Below are positions 44,131-55,900 of a stretch of 64,000 nucleotides of DNA, piece after piece. Position numbers and translations under genes: made by a program. The notes under the pieces are model-generated. The model did no database searches, was not told where the DNA came from, and saw nothing but the letters and a program-made list of their open reading frames with translations. The stretch is from Lampris incognitus. Its lineage: Eukaryota > Chordata > Actinopteri > Lampriformes > Lampridae. The stretch covers positions 31,762,957 through 31,826,956 of the forward strand of contig NC_079214.1 in NCBI RefSeq assembly GCF_029633865.1, written 5' to 3'. The stretch's first letter is position 1. Every line of letters starts with the position of its first letter.

Positions 44131-47100
44131 TCAGGTTGGCTTTGAACGGTAGCTGGCGTATGGTGGATATTTGCATGGCGGAAAGATCACGAGACGAGAA
44201 GCGTCTAAAATAAATAATGTATGTATTACTACGTATACTTTAAGTATAATCTAATGCCGAAGCCTATGTTGTAGTTTTGTAGTGTGCAAATGCATGTATC
44301 CGCACAAGTGACACGGCGTTTTTGAGCAGCCTGTTCACCGATGTTGTGTTTTGTGTCACTGCAATGTGCGCCAGGATGAACGCAGAGCCACCGTGCAGAG
44401 CCTCACCCCGTGTGCAAATGTTTACATGCCTGCGATGTGCAATTTCGCGGTCTCGTCTCGTATAGCCATAGGATAAAAAGTTATAGGATCGCTCATGTAA
44501 AATTATGAAAATTTTTATGACAAGTTTTATACCGTAGGTGAATTTATGCAAATGGTGACAGGGTAAACAAAAATGCCCTCAGTCTATGGAGGGCATTTTT
44601 GCTGTTACTTGTTAGTACTTGTTAGTACAGTCTATTACTTGTTAGTACGTTAGATGTGGTCTTGGCGGGAATATTTGGGGCTAAATTTTACGTTGAATGT
44701 GATAAAATATTGAAATTCTTTTCTCTATCTCATAACATTTTGCCGATTGTAAAAAACAATTGGCAAGGTTGTACATAGAACTCTATTGGTGTATACATTT
44801 GTATGTGCTTGTGTGTGCGTGTGTCTGCCTATTTTTCTTTCTTTTTCCTTGTGTGTATTGCCCGTTTTCTCTTTCTTTTTCTGTGTATTGCCTATTTTTC
44901 CTCTTTCTTTTTCCATGTGTGCATGGCAATTACGTTTACGTTTTAGCGGTCATCAAGCCTGTAGTGGGAAACTGCAGTCACATGGCCTCAACTGAGTATA
45001 ATGTAATTTTCAGCCAATGGAGTGATAGCTCTTCCATGGGCGTGTTTAGTTTGCATCTGTGTGTGAGAGAGAAGGTAAGAGAACGAGAGACAGGATTTGT
45101 TGGCCGAAATGTCTGTTTCTACCTATTTTTGCATATCTGTCTGTGTGTCCGTCCACTGACTCCCGTCTCTTATATTACAATTCCCTTTGTGCAGTTTGAC
45201 AGTCTTGTTCCATTCTAGGGAGCCAGAGTGAATTAGCATGTCACCATCTGATTATTGCTCCAACTTAACTTGTTTTTCAAAGTAAGAAATTTCACTCCTA
45301 TCAAAATATCACAGAACATATTTCAAAGAAATGTGGATGGACAGTTTTTCTATAGAAGTAATTTAATAGCCTGACCACTTAATCTGAATTGTTTTGGTCC
45401 ATTTTACCAGTGTTTATCCTTATTCCAGACAGCATTCATACTCAAGAGTACTTCCCATGAGTAGTTTCTATATAGCAAAGCTGACAAGACTGTTTGGACG
45501 GGTTTCTCCTATTGTTTTACATGTAGTTCAGATTTGGTGCAGCACAGGAATTGAATGACAGTCACGAGGCTTGAGTTGACTTGTGATTGGTTGTTGAAAC
45601 ATGAAACTGCCTTTTGATTGGCTATTGACCCGGAAGCAAGTTCCTGTCCTTGAAGAGTGAGCTGCGTGTGTGTGTGTGTTTGTGAATAGTCCTCTGTTAA
45701 CACGTGCCTTGTTTGTCGTAGTATCATGTTAGTAGCGCAGCTATGACTGTGTGTATGTCTGCGCGCGCGTGCGTGCGTGCGTGCGTGCGTGTCAGCGAGA
45801 GAATGACATGAGAGAATGATAACGGGTATAACCAATTATGTAATCATTCTCAAACCAATTCTCTCCTATCTCTTGAGCAAAAGCTCAGAGATTTAGATAT
45901 AAGTAACATATACAGTATGTACAGCACTTTTTTTTCTCCTTGTTCAGGTAAAGAAGACTAGTTACCGGTTTTGTTTTGTTGTCAGTTATATACTGTGTAT
46001 AAATCAGTTATTTTTTTGTGTGGTATTTTTGTGTGGATTCAAGATTATTACTAACCACTTCTACTGCTAGAAATCTTTAATTTGTTAAGTTAAAAACGGG
46101 TTGTGATTTGTGTTGTTTGCTGTAGGCCAGTCAGAACAAGTCTGTGGTGTCTAGCTCATGCATGTCTGGTGTACATTTACATGATGTGTAATTAGAATAG
46201 ACCAGCCTACATCTCTGATCCTTAGTAACTGATGATTGTTAAAGAATCGTTCTCATAAAATGATCTTAGTATCTGCAACACATTGAACCATCTGTCCCTC
46301 TTGGCATGCTGTGATTGTGTGTGTGTGTGTGTGCGCGCCTGCAACTCTGACTCAGCACAAGCAGGTGGAGCTTTTCTGATTATGTTTATAAAGCATCTGT
46401 CTTTCTATTAATTTTTCTTCTTTGATCTCCCTCCCTTTCTACATATCTTGATCTTTCTCACATGCAATTTGATTTCTCTCTCCCTCTGCTTTTCTTTTTT
46501 ATTCCTTTTCGACTTTCTCGCCCCCTTTCCCTTTCACCTTCTCCACCCTTTATCCCTAACATGTTTTCTCATTTCTTTTCTCTGTTTAGTGAATTCCTTT
46601 CCTGTTTACCCACCTCTCCTCCTTCCTTTCTACCCCTTCCTTCCCCTTTTCCTATTCTCCCACTGCCAGTAACTGCCCTCCCTCACACCCAAAGCGAATA
46701 AATGTTCTTGCCCCTCTGTTCTCAGGATCATGTGTAACCTTCTACTTAATAGTTATTGGAGAAACTTTCTGCCAGCCTGTGGATCAGAGAGACTGACATG
46801 GGATGACATGATTCATAATCTCATGATGCATTCCAGCAGTGCATGTGCATGAAAGAAAGAGAGAAACAGACAGACAACAATAACAACAAAAGAGGGATGG
46901 GGAAATAATGTGCATGATTTCTGTGTATTCAACAACAAAGCAAGTGAAGATAAAGCTAGCTCAGATGCTGTGAAATCAACAACGGAGAAGACTGGGAGTG
47001 TATTTTAGGCTGTAATAGATTGATGAATGTCAGAGTTGACTGTTGGTCAGAAAAAAACATTCCGGCACAAGAGTTGGCACTCGTGTACCCTGGCAATCAA

Positions 47101-47295
47101 CTTGAAACTCTTACTGTGTTGGACTGTCAGCTACTGCATATGCCTGTTTTGTAAATGTAACATTGTTGAAAGAAAAAAAAATCTTGAGAAAAGAAAGAAG
47201 AAAGCTTAATGACAGAAAGCAAATTATAACTAATTCTGTCATTGTCTCCTCTCTCTCTCTCTCTCTCTCTCTATCTCTTGCTTTCCCCTCTACTA
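44131..47295 (+). other. lpin1 upstream/intron sequence, no further gene recognised
   Basis: It contains a 13-bp-arm hairpin at 44568-44601, a (GCGT)n run near 45763-45792 and pyrimidine-rich stretches at 46430-46690 and 47249-47300, the last being the polypyrimidine tract of the first lpin1 coding exon. Confidence 0.55.
44568..44601. repeat. Perfect hairpin, 13-bp arms
   Basis: CAAAAATGCCCTC, an 8-base loop, then GAGGGCATTTTTG. Three copies of ACTTGTTAGTA follow at about 44607-44650. Confidence 0.85.
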
Positions 47296-47305
47296 GTCCC
47301 AGACC

Positions 47306-47497
47306 ATGAACTATGTGGGTCAGTTGGCAGGCCAGGTGTTTGTCCAGGTCAAGGAACTGTACCGGGGACTCAACCCTGCAACACTATCTGGCTGCATCGA
47401 TGTCATCGTGGTACGACAGCCAGATGGATCACTGCAGTGCTCCCCCTTCCACGTCCGCTTTGGCAAGATGGGCGTCCTGCGGTCCCGTGAGAAAGTG
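47306..47497 (+). CDS. lpin1: lpin1 first main coding exon, N-LIP start
   Basis: ATG at 47306 begins [20 protein letters not shown], then [36 protein letters not shown] and REKV, ending at a GTGAGA donor (47498). This is the start of the conserved N-LIP domain of lipins, Mg2+-dependent phosphatidate phosphatases that make diacylglycerol at the ER and can enter the nucleus. The acceptor AG lies at 47295-47296 after a long CT tract. The exon is 64 codons, phase 0. Lipin-1 rather than lipin-2 or -3 is favoured by the neighbouring greb1 and by downstream residues. Confidence 0.96.
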
Positions 47498-47617
47498 GTG
47501 AGACTTTGTTCATCACACTGAACTTTTATAATGAGAAAAAACAAAACAAAAACGAAAATCCCAGAATAAAGTTTGATTGAATATAAGTTTTGATATAATT
47601 TTTCATTTACCTTACAG

Positions 47618-47713
47618 GTGGACATAGAGATCAACGGGGAGCCGGTGAACTTGCACATGAAGCTAGGAGAGAATGGAGAAGCGTTCTTTGTGAAAGAGGC
47701 TGAAAACATGCTG
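47618..47713 (+). CDS. lpin1: lpin1 coding exon 2
   Basis: The acceptor TTACAG ends at 47617 and the donor GTGAGT starts at 47714. 32 codons: [20 protein letters not shown] then [12 protein letters not shown], completing the N-LIP domain, whose DIEING-x-H-MKLG pattern is standard in the family. Phase 0 on both sides. The following intron is 15.7 kb, swollen by mobile elements. Confidence 0.96.
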
Positions 47714-48325
47714 GTGAGTGCTGTCTTTCAGATTGACGTACATACACAGAGCGAAATTCTCTTGTTCCCTCACGTCCTTCTAAACATACACCCAGACCAC
47801 GTGATGTCACCATGTGAAAATCTCTGTTCTCCGGTCTAGGAGGGAGGAAAAAGTGTGCCACTGTTACAGCTATGGTTATATTCTGAGACAAAATCACTGC
47901 TAATAAAATAGATTGTGATCTGAGCTTGTTTAGATTTAATGGAAACTCTGTGATTGTCTGATGTTTTTAATGATGCACCCAGTCTATGGCTAGTGTTAAT
48001 CCTTCTGTCATTATGTCCAGTGTGGTTACCATCATTTCAATATGTATGTGTTGATTTTTCCTTTGGCATCAGTACCGATATATACAGTGTCATGCAAAAA
48101 GTACAGTGTGTTGTGTAAAAAAAGCATCTTACTAAACAAAAAAAAGGAAAAGGAAGGACAGAGTTCAAGAGAGATATACTGATAACAGGGGGTCTTGGTG
48201 AGGTAACTAATATTGATAATCTGGGAACAGGAAGTACTTTCCTGTTGTGATATCCCAATGGGTAACATGACTAGTTTTCTGGTGACAAACCACAGTCATA
48301 TGAGCAGATATTGGCCAGCCTCCAA

Positions 48326-48327
<2 letters not shown>
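47714..48327 (+). other. lpin1: lpin1 intron 2, first part, nothing recognised
   Basis: No ORF or family recognised. Confidence 0.55.

Positions 48328-48411
<84 letters not shown>
48328..48411 (+). repeat. (AT)n microsatellite, about 42 units
   Basis: Uninterrupted AT run in lpin1 intron 2. Confidence 0.96.
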
Positions 48412-48417
<6 letters not shown>

Positions 48418-48550
48418 TATTTTATTTTGAGGGGCGTGATGCGGGGAAACATGTACTGTGTTTTCTTTGTTGAATCACATTGGCAGCTGATAAGTGCGCG
48501 ATGCATGAAACAAGCTTGTACTGCTATGTATTAAAAAAATCTTACATATA

Positions 48551-50163
48551 CACTACCGTTCAAAAGTTTGGGATCACCCAAACAATTTTGTGTTTTCCAT
48601 GAAAAGTCACACTTATTCACCACCATATGTTGTGAAATGAATAGAAAATAGTCAAGACATTGACAAGGTTAGAAATAATGATTTGTATTTGAAATAAGAT
48701 TTTTTTTACATCAAACTTTGCTTTCATCAAAGAATCCTCCATTTGCAGCAATTACAGCATTGCAGACCTTTGGCATTCTAGCTGTTAATTTGTTGAGGTA
48801 ATCTGGAGAAATTGCACCCCACGCTTCCAGAAGCAGCTCCCACAAGTTGGATTGGTTGGATGGGCACTTCTTGCGTACCATACGGTCAAGCTGCTCCCAC
48901 AACAGCTCAATGGGGTTCAGATCTGGTGACTGCGCTGGCCACTCCATTACCGATAGAATACCAGCTGCCTGCTTCTGCTCTAAATAGTTCTTGCACAATT
49001 TGGAGGTGTGTTTAGGGTCATTGTCCTGTTGTAGGATGAAATTGGCTCCAATCAAGCGCTGTCCACTGGGTATGGCATGGCGTTGCAAAATGGAGTAATA
49101 GCCTTCCTTATTCAGAATCCCTTTTACCCTGTACAAATCTCCCACCTTACCAGCACCAAAGCAACCCCAGACCATCACATTACCTCCACCATGCTTAACA
49201 GATGGCGTCAGGCATTCTTCCAGCATCTTTTCATTTGTTCTGCGTCTCACAAACGTTCTTCTTTGTGATCCAAACACCTCAAACTTGGATTCATCCGTCC
49301 ACAACACTTTTTTCCAGTCTTCCTCTGTCCAATGTCTGTGTTCTTTTGCCCATCTTAATCTTTTTCTTTTATTGGTCAGTCTCAGATATGGCTTTTTCTT
49401 TGCCACTCTGCCCTGAAGCCCAGAATCCCGCAGCCGCCTCTTCACTGTAGATGTTGACACTGGTGTTTTGCGGGTACTATTTAATGAAGATGCCAGTTGG
49501 GGACCTGTGAGGCGTCTGTTTCTCAAACTAGAGACTCTAATGTACTTATCTTCTTGCTCAGTTGTGCAACGCGGCCTCCCACTTCTTTTTCTACTCTGGT
49601 TAGAGCCTGTTTGTGCTGTCCTCTGAAGGGAGTAGTACACACCGGTGTAGGAAATCTTCAATTTCTTAGCAATTTCTCGCATGGAATAGCCTTCATTTCT
49701 AAGAACAAGAATAGACTGTCGAGTTTCAGATGAAAGTTCTCTTTTTCTGGCCATTTTGAGCGTTTAATTGACCCCACAAATGTGATGCTCCAGAAACTCA
49801 ATCTGCTCAAAGGAAGGTCAGTTTTGTAGCTTCTGTAATGAGCTAAACTGTTTTCGGATGTGTGAACATGATTGCACAAGGGTTTTCTAATCATCAATTA
49901 GCCTTCTGAGCCAATGAGCAAACACATTGTACCATTAGAACACTGGAGTGATAGTTGCTTGAAATGGGCCTCTATACACCTATGTAGATATTGCACCAAA
50001 AACCAGACATTTGCAGCTAGAATAGTCATTTACCACATTAGCAATGTATAGAGTGTATTTCTTTAAAGTTAAGACTAGTTTAAAGTTATCTTCATTGAAC
50101 AGTACAGTGCTTTTCCTTCAAAAATATGGACATTTCAATGTGATCCCAAACTGTTGAACGGTA

Positions 50164-50166
<3 letters not shown>
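48551..50166 (-). mobile_element. Tc1-like transposon, third family, full length, with intact transposase
   Basis: The ends CACTACCGTTCAAAAGTTTG and, on the other strand, CACTACCGTTCAACAGTTTG differ at one base; TA at 48549-48550 and 50167-50168. Elements with these ends are known across fishes, and Tc1 transfer between teleosts and lampreys has been described for such types. Pieces of the same family form the palindrome at 59837-61033. Confidence 0.96.
48711..49754 (-). CDS. Tc1 transposase, 347 aa, uninterrupted
   Basis: It starts MARKRELSSETRQSILVLRN. The first helix-turn-helix (SMREIAKKLKISYTGVYYSL) is followed by the GRP motif KRSGRPRCTTEQ and a second helix-turn-helix (SSLNSTRKTPVSTSTVKRRL). 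The catalytic DD34E acids lie in LWTDESKFEVFG (about residue 152), [11 protein letters not shown] and SPDLNPIELLWEQ. All motifs are canonical and length is normal, so this is a candidate functional transposase. It ends GGFFDESKV. Confidence 0.95.
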   Translation of the reverse strand: MARKRELSSETRQSILVLRNEGYSMREIAKKLKISYTGVYYSLQRTAQTGSNQSRKRSGRPRCTTEQEDKYIRVSSLRNRRLTGPQLASSLNSTRKTPVSTSTVKRRLRDSGLQGRVAKKKPYLRLTNKRKRLRWAKEHRHWTEEDWKKVLWTDESKFEVFGSQRRTFVRRRTNEKMLEECLTPSVKHGGGNVMVWGCFGAGKVGDLYRVKGILNKEGYYSILQRHAIPSGQRLIGANFILQQDNDPKHTSKLCKNYLEQKQAAGILSVMEWPAQSPDLNPIELLWEQLDRMVRKKCPSNQSNLWELLLEAWGAISPDYLNKLTARMPKVCNAVIAANGGFFDESKV

Positions 50167-50203
<37 letters not shown>

Positions 50204-50216
50204 TACCGTTCAACAG
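50151..50216. repeat. Perfect 66-bp palindrome at a Tc1/gypsy junction
   Basis: The Tc1 right end CTGTTGAACGGTAGTG (50151-50166), then (TA)17, then the inverted 16-base stub CACTACCGTTCAACAG (50201-50216), which joins directly to truncated gypsy sequence. Confidence 0.9.
50167..50200 (+). repeat. (TA)17 run
   Basis: Lies between the Tc1 end and the inverted stub. Confidence 0.95.
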
Positions 50217-52011
50217 GGCTGGGCTGGTCGGCAGCCATAGCGGAGAAATCCACACCGAGGTGCACAGGACACACAAGCACACGCGACAGACAATCAGCAA
50301 CAGGGTTGGACTTCCCGGCCACATGCTGAATGTCCGTTGTGAACTCGGAGATCGCCGCTAGGTGGCGCTGTTGACGAGCAGACCACGGCTCAGTCACCTT
50401 GGACATGGCAAAAGTCAGCGGCTTATGATCCACATAAGCCGTGAATGGGCGACCCTCCAGCAGGAAGCGGAAATGCCGGGTTGCAAGGTGCAGTGCCAGT
50501 AACTCCCGGTCAAAAACGCTGTACTTGCGCTCGCTATCCCGCAGTTTGCAGCTAAAAAATGCGAGTGGCTGCCACGCATTCGCCACACGCTGTTCAACCA
50601 CAGCCCCCACGGCTATGTCAGACGCATCGGTTGTTAAAGCTATGGACGCCGTGGGTGTGGGATGGGCTCCGTCAAAGGCCTGGACCTGTTTGGGAGTCCA
50701 GTCGACAGGGTCGTTAGCCTTCTTACGCCGCAGGGCTTCGTAAAGTGGCTGAAGGAGGTGGGCAGCGCGAGGGAGGAAACGGTTATAGAAATTAACCATG
50801 CCCAAGAATTCCTGCAATGCCTTAACAGAGACTGGGCGGGGAAATTCCGCCACCGCTTGCACCTTAGAAGCCAACGGGACCGCGCCTTGCGGCGAAATGC
50901 GGTGACCCAATAAGTCAATCACCGGCAGTCCAAACTGACACTTGGCCGGGTTGACTATCAGGCCGTGTTCGTCCAGACGACGGAAACCTGTTTCAGGTGC
51001 GCCAGGTGCTCTTCAGCTGACGGACTGGCCACTAATATGTCGTCGAGATAAACGAACACGAAATCAAGGTCACGCAACACCGAGTCCATCAGCCTCTGAA
51101 AGGTTTGCGCTGCCCCCTTCAAGCCAAAAGGCATGCGCATGAACTCAAAAAGCCCAAATGGGGTGATCACCGCGGTCTTGGGCACGTCCTCTGCGCGCAG
51201 GGGAACCTGATGATAGCCGCGCACCAGGTCCACCTTAGAGAAAATAGTGGTACCTGCCAGGCGTATGGAAAAGTCCTGTATGCGTGGGATGAAATAGCGG
51301 TCATTGGCGGTGACGTTGTTCAGGTGGCGAAAATCGCCGCAGGGCCGCCACGACCCATCCGCCTTGGGCACCGTGTGAAGCGGCGAGGCCCACGGGCTGT
51401 TGGGACTCCTCACTATACCCAGACGCTCCATGATGGCGAACTCCTCCTTGGCTGTAGCCAATTTTACCGCGTCGAGGCGCCGCGCGCGCGCTAAAACTGG
51501 CGGTCCCAGAGTGGGAATGAAATGTTCTACCCCGTGTTTAGTAACCGCGGTGGAAAAGGCAGGCGTAGTCACCGATGGAAAATCCGCCAGAAAACGCTGA
51601 AAAACATCCCCTAATGCTAAAAAGTTAGCGTGTGTTAACGGCCCGGCTCCCCCTGTCTCGCACGGAACAGTGGCGAAAGACACAGCATCAATTAAACGGC
51701 GGTTTGCAACATCAACCAGCAGACCATTAGCACACAGAAAATCCGCGCCGATAATAGGAACAGTAATGGCGGCGACTACAAAGTCCCACTCAAAATGGCG
51801 ACCGTGGAAGCAAACAGTCACCAACCTTGTGCCAAACGTCGCAATGGACGAACCGTTAGCTGCACTTAACTGTGGGCCGCCGCCTTCGGTCGACCTGTCT
51901 GTCTTAGCAGGAGGGAGTAGGCTCTTTTGCGAGCCTGAGTCCACCAGAAACCGTCTTCCTGACATCGTGTCCTTAATGAAGAGCAGCTCACTACGTCCGC
52001 CAGCGCCCACA
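50217..52011 (-). pseudogene. gypsy copy 2 pro-RT-RNase H, frameshifted
   Basis: From 52010 down, a 350-codon frame covers protease (FLVDSGSQKSLLPP) and RT to an intact catalytic YLDDILVA. A one-base deletion near 50988 breaks the frame. The next part (50922 down) runs through RT thumb and RNase H ([21 protein letters not shown]), with a 33-bp deletion relative to copy 1 near 50665. The protein stops in the Tc1 stub. It keeps the YLDD that copy 1 has lost. Confidence 0.9.
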
Positions 52012-52737
52012 GCTGCTACTGAGCGCTGGCCCTGGAGTTTCCCGCCGCCTCAAACGTGCACGGAGGGACGAGCGCCTCGCCTTGCCGCCGAACCGCTGGT
52101 GGAAGAAACAGAGGCCTCTCCCGCGCCGTCTCCGGGCAGTCACTTCAGCCACCACTGCCGGGTCCGCGTCCTCCGACGTCGGCTGCAGAGGCTCAGATGC
52201 CACACTCTGCACAGAGAACCGTCTGGTAGCCAGCAGGACCCGATCGGCCTCCTCAGCCAAACCTCGGCAGTCCCCAGCGGCCAGACACGGGGAGTTAGCC
52301 AAAGCCTCGCGCACAGGAGACGGGAGCTGGCGCAGGAAAACGTGCGGGAAAAGGAACCCACCTTCGTCTGAGCCTAGCAGCGACAGCATATTGTCCATGA
52401 GATCCACAGCCGTCCCGACGCCCAAACCGGATAGGGAAAGGATTCTATCTGCCCTCTCTGCGGCAGATAGACTGTACCTCCGGAGCAGAAGATGTTTGAG
52501 GGCGACGTATTTATCGTGTTGCGGAGGGGCGCGCAACAGCTGCATGGCCCGGCGTGTGGACTGCTGGTCCAGCGCAGCGACGACCAGATAGTATCTGGAG
52601 TCGTCCGCGGAGATTCCACGCAGGTGGAACAGCGCCTCGACATGCTAGAACCACGAGGCCGGGTGGCTCTGTCAGAACTCTGGGAGTTTCACAGCCGCGG
52701 CGAGAACGGCCGGCTGTGAGAGTTGGGGCGGCGTGGC
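52012..52737 (-). pseudogene. gypsy copy 2 gag, finger disrupted
   Basis: The frame from 52545 to 51991 reads capsid-like sequence through AAGDCRGLAEEADRVL without the stop found in copy 1. After CFFHQRFGGKARR the frame differs from copy 1, so the third and fourth zinc ligands are lost. A stop near 52647 also interrupts the upstream part. Confidence 0.82.
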
Positions 52738-52749
52738 CGAAGTGGATTC

Positions 52750-52942
52750 TGTAATATTTGCTAGTAACATTTGATTTGCTAATGTCCCTTACGGCTTTCC
52801 GTAGCGCCACAACAAAGTCACGTGATGTACGTAACAACGTCAGTCGGAATCCGGTCGGTGAATAAACACCCAGCACGAGAGAAGTCGTCCTTGCTTTATT
52901 AATGTTATAAGTTAACATAGCCAGAGGGCACAGATCATTACA
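52750..52942 (+). repeat. 5' LTR, nested gypsy
   Basis: Starts TGTAATATTTGCTAG, ends ATCATTACA; contains GTGAATAAACACC, a likely poly(A) signal. Confidence 0.97.
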
Positions 52943-52959
52943 TGGTGTCAGAGTAGCGG
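52943..52959 (+). other. Primer-binding site of the nested gypsy element
   Basis: TGGTGTCAGAGTAGCGG directly after the 5' LTR. The TGG start fits a tRNA CCA end; the tRNA was not identified. Confidence 0.8.
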
Positions 52960-52975
52960 AGTTTAAATACCTAAT

Positions 52976-55900
52976 ATGGATTCGTACGGCGTTCCAGCTC
53001 CACGGATGGACTGGGAATCGGCGAACTTACCTGAAGCATGGAGACGATTTCGACAAACAACGGAGCTAATGTTCAAGGGCCCCCTGCGCGGGAAGAACGA
53101 AGAGGAGAAATGCAGCTACCTCCTGCTCTGGATAGGGGAAAAAGGGCGCGATGTGCACAACACTTGGACACTCAGCGGAGAACAAGCCAAGAAGCTAGAA
53201 ACGTACTACGATAAGTACACTGAGTACATCACCCCCAAAGCAAACCCGATTTATGCCAGATATAAATTTCATGAAAAGATGCAGGGAGAGAGTGAATCCT
53301 TAGAACGATTTGTAACTGAGCTAAAGCTCCTAGTCAAAGACTGTGGCTACCCAAATGCCGACGAGATGGTCAGGGACCGCATCGTGTTTGCCACCAACTC
53401 ACCCAGAGTGAGAGAAAAGCTACTTAGCCAGGGAGCTGAGCTAACGCTAGAAAAAACCATAGATGTAGCCCGCTCACACGAGCTAGCAAAGCAACAGCTA
53501 AAGTTTATGGGCCAGGGCAGCACACATGAAACGGTGCACGCAATAGGCAGAAAGACTTACAAACCGAACACACCCAAAGCAGCTAACGCTAACTTCAGAC
53601 AAAGGGAGGGTAACGTTAGCACCGCCGTCAGGGCGTGTAGCTATTGTGGAGGGCTACACGGCGCTAAAGCCACTTGCCCAGCTAAGGGTAAACAATGCAT
53701 TAAATGCAAGAAGCTCAATCATTTTGCTAAAGTATGCAAGTCTAGCTCCCAGGGACAGACAAAGTACTACCGCGGCACAGTACACGCCGTCGGAGAGAAC
53801 CCAGAAGAGTACACCACTGACAGAGAGCAGGAAGAACTGTACTTCGACAACATTACAGTGGAGAGCACCGCTGTGGGAGAACAGACAGAGCTGTACATAG
53901 ACTGCATCTCAATAGAGAACAACGGAAAAAGCAACGAGCAGGCTTACGTAGAGGTTGGAATTGGCACACCTCCACAGAAGCTAAAGTTTAAACTAGACAC
54001 TGGGGCACAGGCCAATACTATTCCCACCAACCTGTTCCAGGCGCTGTTCAAAAATGTGACACTGAAACCAGCAATACACAGACTCACTGAATATGGAGGA
54101 GGCGCGCTGAGCGTGAAAGGCACATGCAAACTCAAATGTAAGTACAGAGACAATGCAATGATGCTGGACTTTTACGTCATTGACACAAACGCCCCACCAG
54201 TCATGGCAATGAAAACATGCCATGACCTAAACTTGGTAAAAATAGTGATGGCTGTGAGCGAGGAAAACAATGTCACATCACAGAGCATAATGGATGAGTA
54301 TGCAGATGTTTTCCAGGGAATAGGAGAGTTCCCAGGCGAGTGCACCTTCCGCGTCACACCAGATGCAACGCCGGTCGTCTGCCCGCCACGCAGAATCCCC
54401 ATCGCCCTACGCAGCAAACTGAGGGACGAGCTTGACAGCATGGAGAAAGGCGGCATAATCTGTAAGGTAACAGAACCCACAGAATGGGTGAACGCACTCG
54501 TCATTGTTGAGAAGCCAAAGACAGGCAAACTTAGAGTGTGTTTAGACCCCAGAGCTCTTAACAAAGTGATACAACGACCTCACTACCCCCTCCCCACGCT
54601 GGAGGACGCCACCACAAAGCTCGCTGGAGCTGAGTACTTTAGCGTGTTAGACGCGTGGTCAGTCTATTGGGCCATCAAACTGAGCACTGAATCCTCAATG
54701 TTGACGACATTTAACACAGTGTTTGGCAGGTATCGTTTCCTCAGACTGCCATTCGGAATCGTGTCCGCTCAAGACGAGTTCCAGAGACGCGTGGATGAAA
54801 CATATGAAGGATTGGACGGTGTGACGGCCATAGTGGATGACATACTAGTGTTCGGCAAGACTAAAGAGGAACATGACCAGCGTCTCAGAGCGATGCTGAA
54901 GCGCACAAGGGAGCGAGGGGTGAGGCTCAACCCCGACAAGTGTCACATATGCATGTCCGAGGTAAGCTACTTCGGCCACACGCTCTCACACGAAGGCATC
55001 AAACCAGACCCACACAAGGTGAAGGCGGTCAAGGACATGCAACCCCCACAGAACAAAGCAGAGCTGGAGACAGTCCTCGGCATGATCAACTACCTCGCCA
55101 GATTCGCTCCACACCTCTCACAGATAAACTCACCCCTCAGACAGCTTCTGAAACAGGACAGTGAGTTTGTGTGGGATGCAGTCCATGACAAGGCGTTCCA
55201 GGAGATGAAGAATCTCATTACACAGCACCCAGGTCCAGTACTCTCATATTTCGACCCGCAGAAAGAGCTGCAACTCCAAGTGGATGCATCCAAAAGTGGC
55301 CTTGGGGCTGTCATGCTCCAAGATGGCAAACCAATTGCCTATGCGTCCAAGTCACTCAACAGCACTGAAGAAAACTACGCACAGATAGAGAAGGAGCTCT
55401 ACGCTGTGGTCTTCGGCTGTAAGAGGTTCCACGAGTACATGTACGGACGAAAAGTGATTGTGGAGTCAGACCACAAGCCTCTGGAGGCAATACTAAAAAA
55501 GCCACTGGCAGCAGCACCACCCCGGCTGCAACGGATGATCCTGGCGCTCCAAAAATACGACATCCAAATCATCCACTGCCCCGGTAAGGACATACCGGTG
55601 GCCGACACACTGTCACGCAAGTCAATAGAACACCACGACAGTGACCTACAGGAAGGGATGGAGGCCCAAGTGCACACAGTCCTCAGCAACATCCCTGTGA
55701 GCGACACAAGACTCACAGAAATCAAGCAGGAAACAGCGCAAGATCCACAGCTCACCGCACTCAGACGAGCCACACTCACTGGCTGGCCAGACACAAAGAA
55801 AAAGTGCCCGCCCAGCATCCAGGAATACTGGAACCACAGAGCAGAAATCTCAGAAATGGACGGTATCCTGTTCAAAGGTGAGAGAATCATTGTCCCCCAA

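Noticed and set aside
44568..44601. Hairpin resembling a bacterial rho-independent terminator
   Set aside because: The window is vertebrate nuclear DNA, and no bacterial operon or gene is present.
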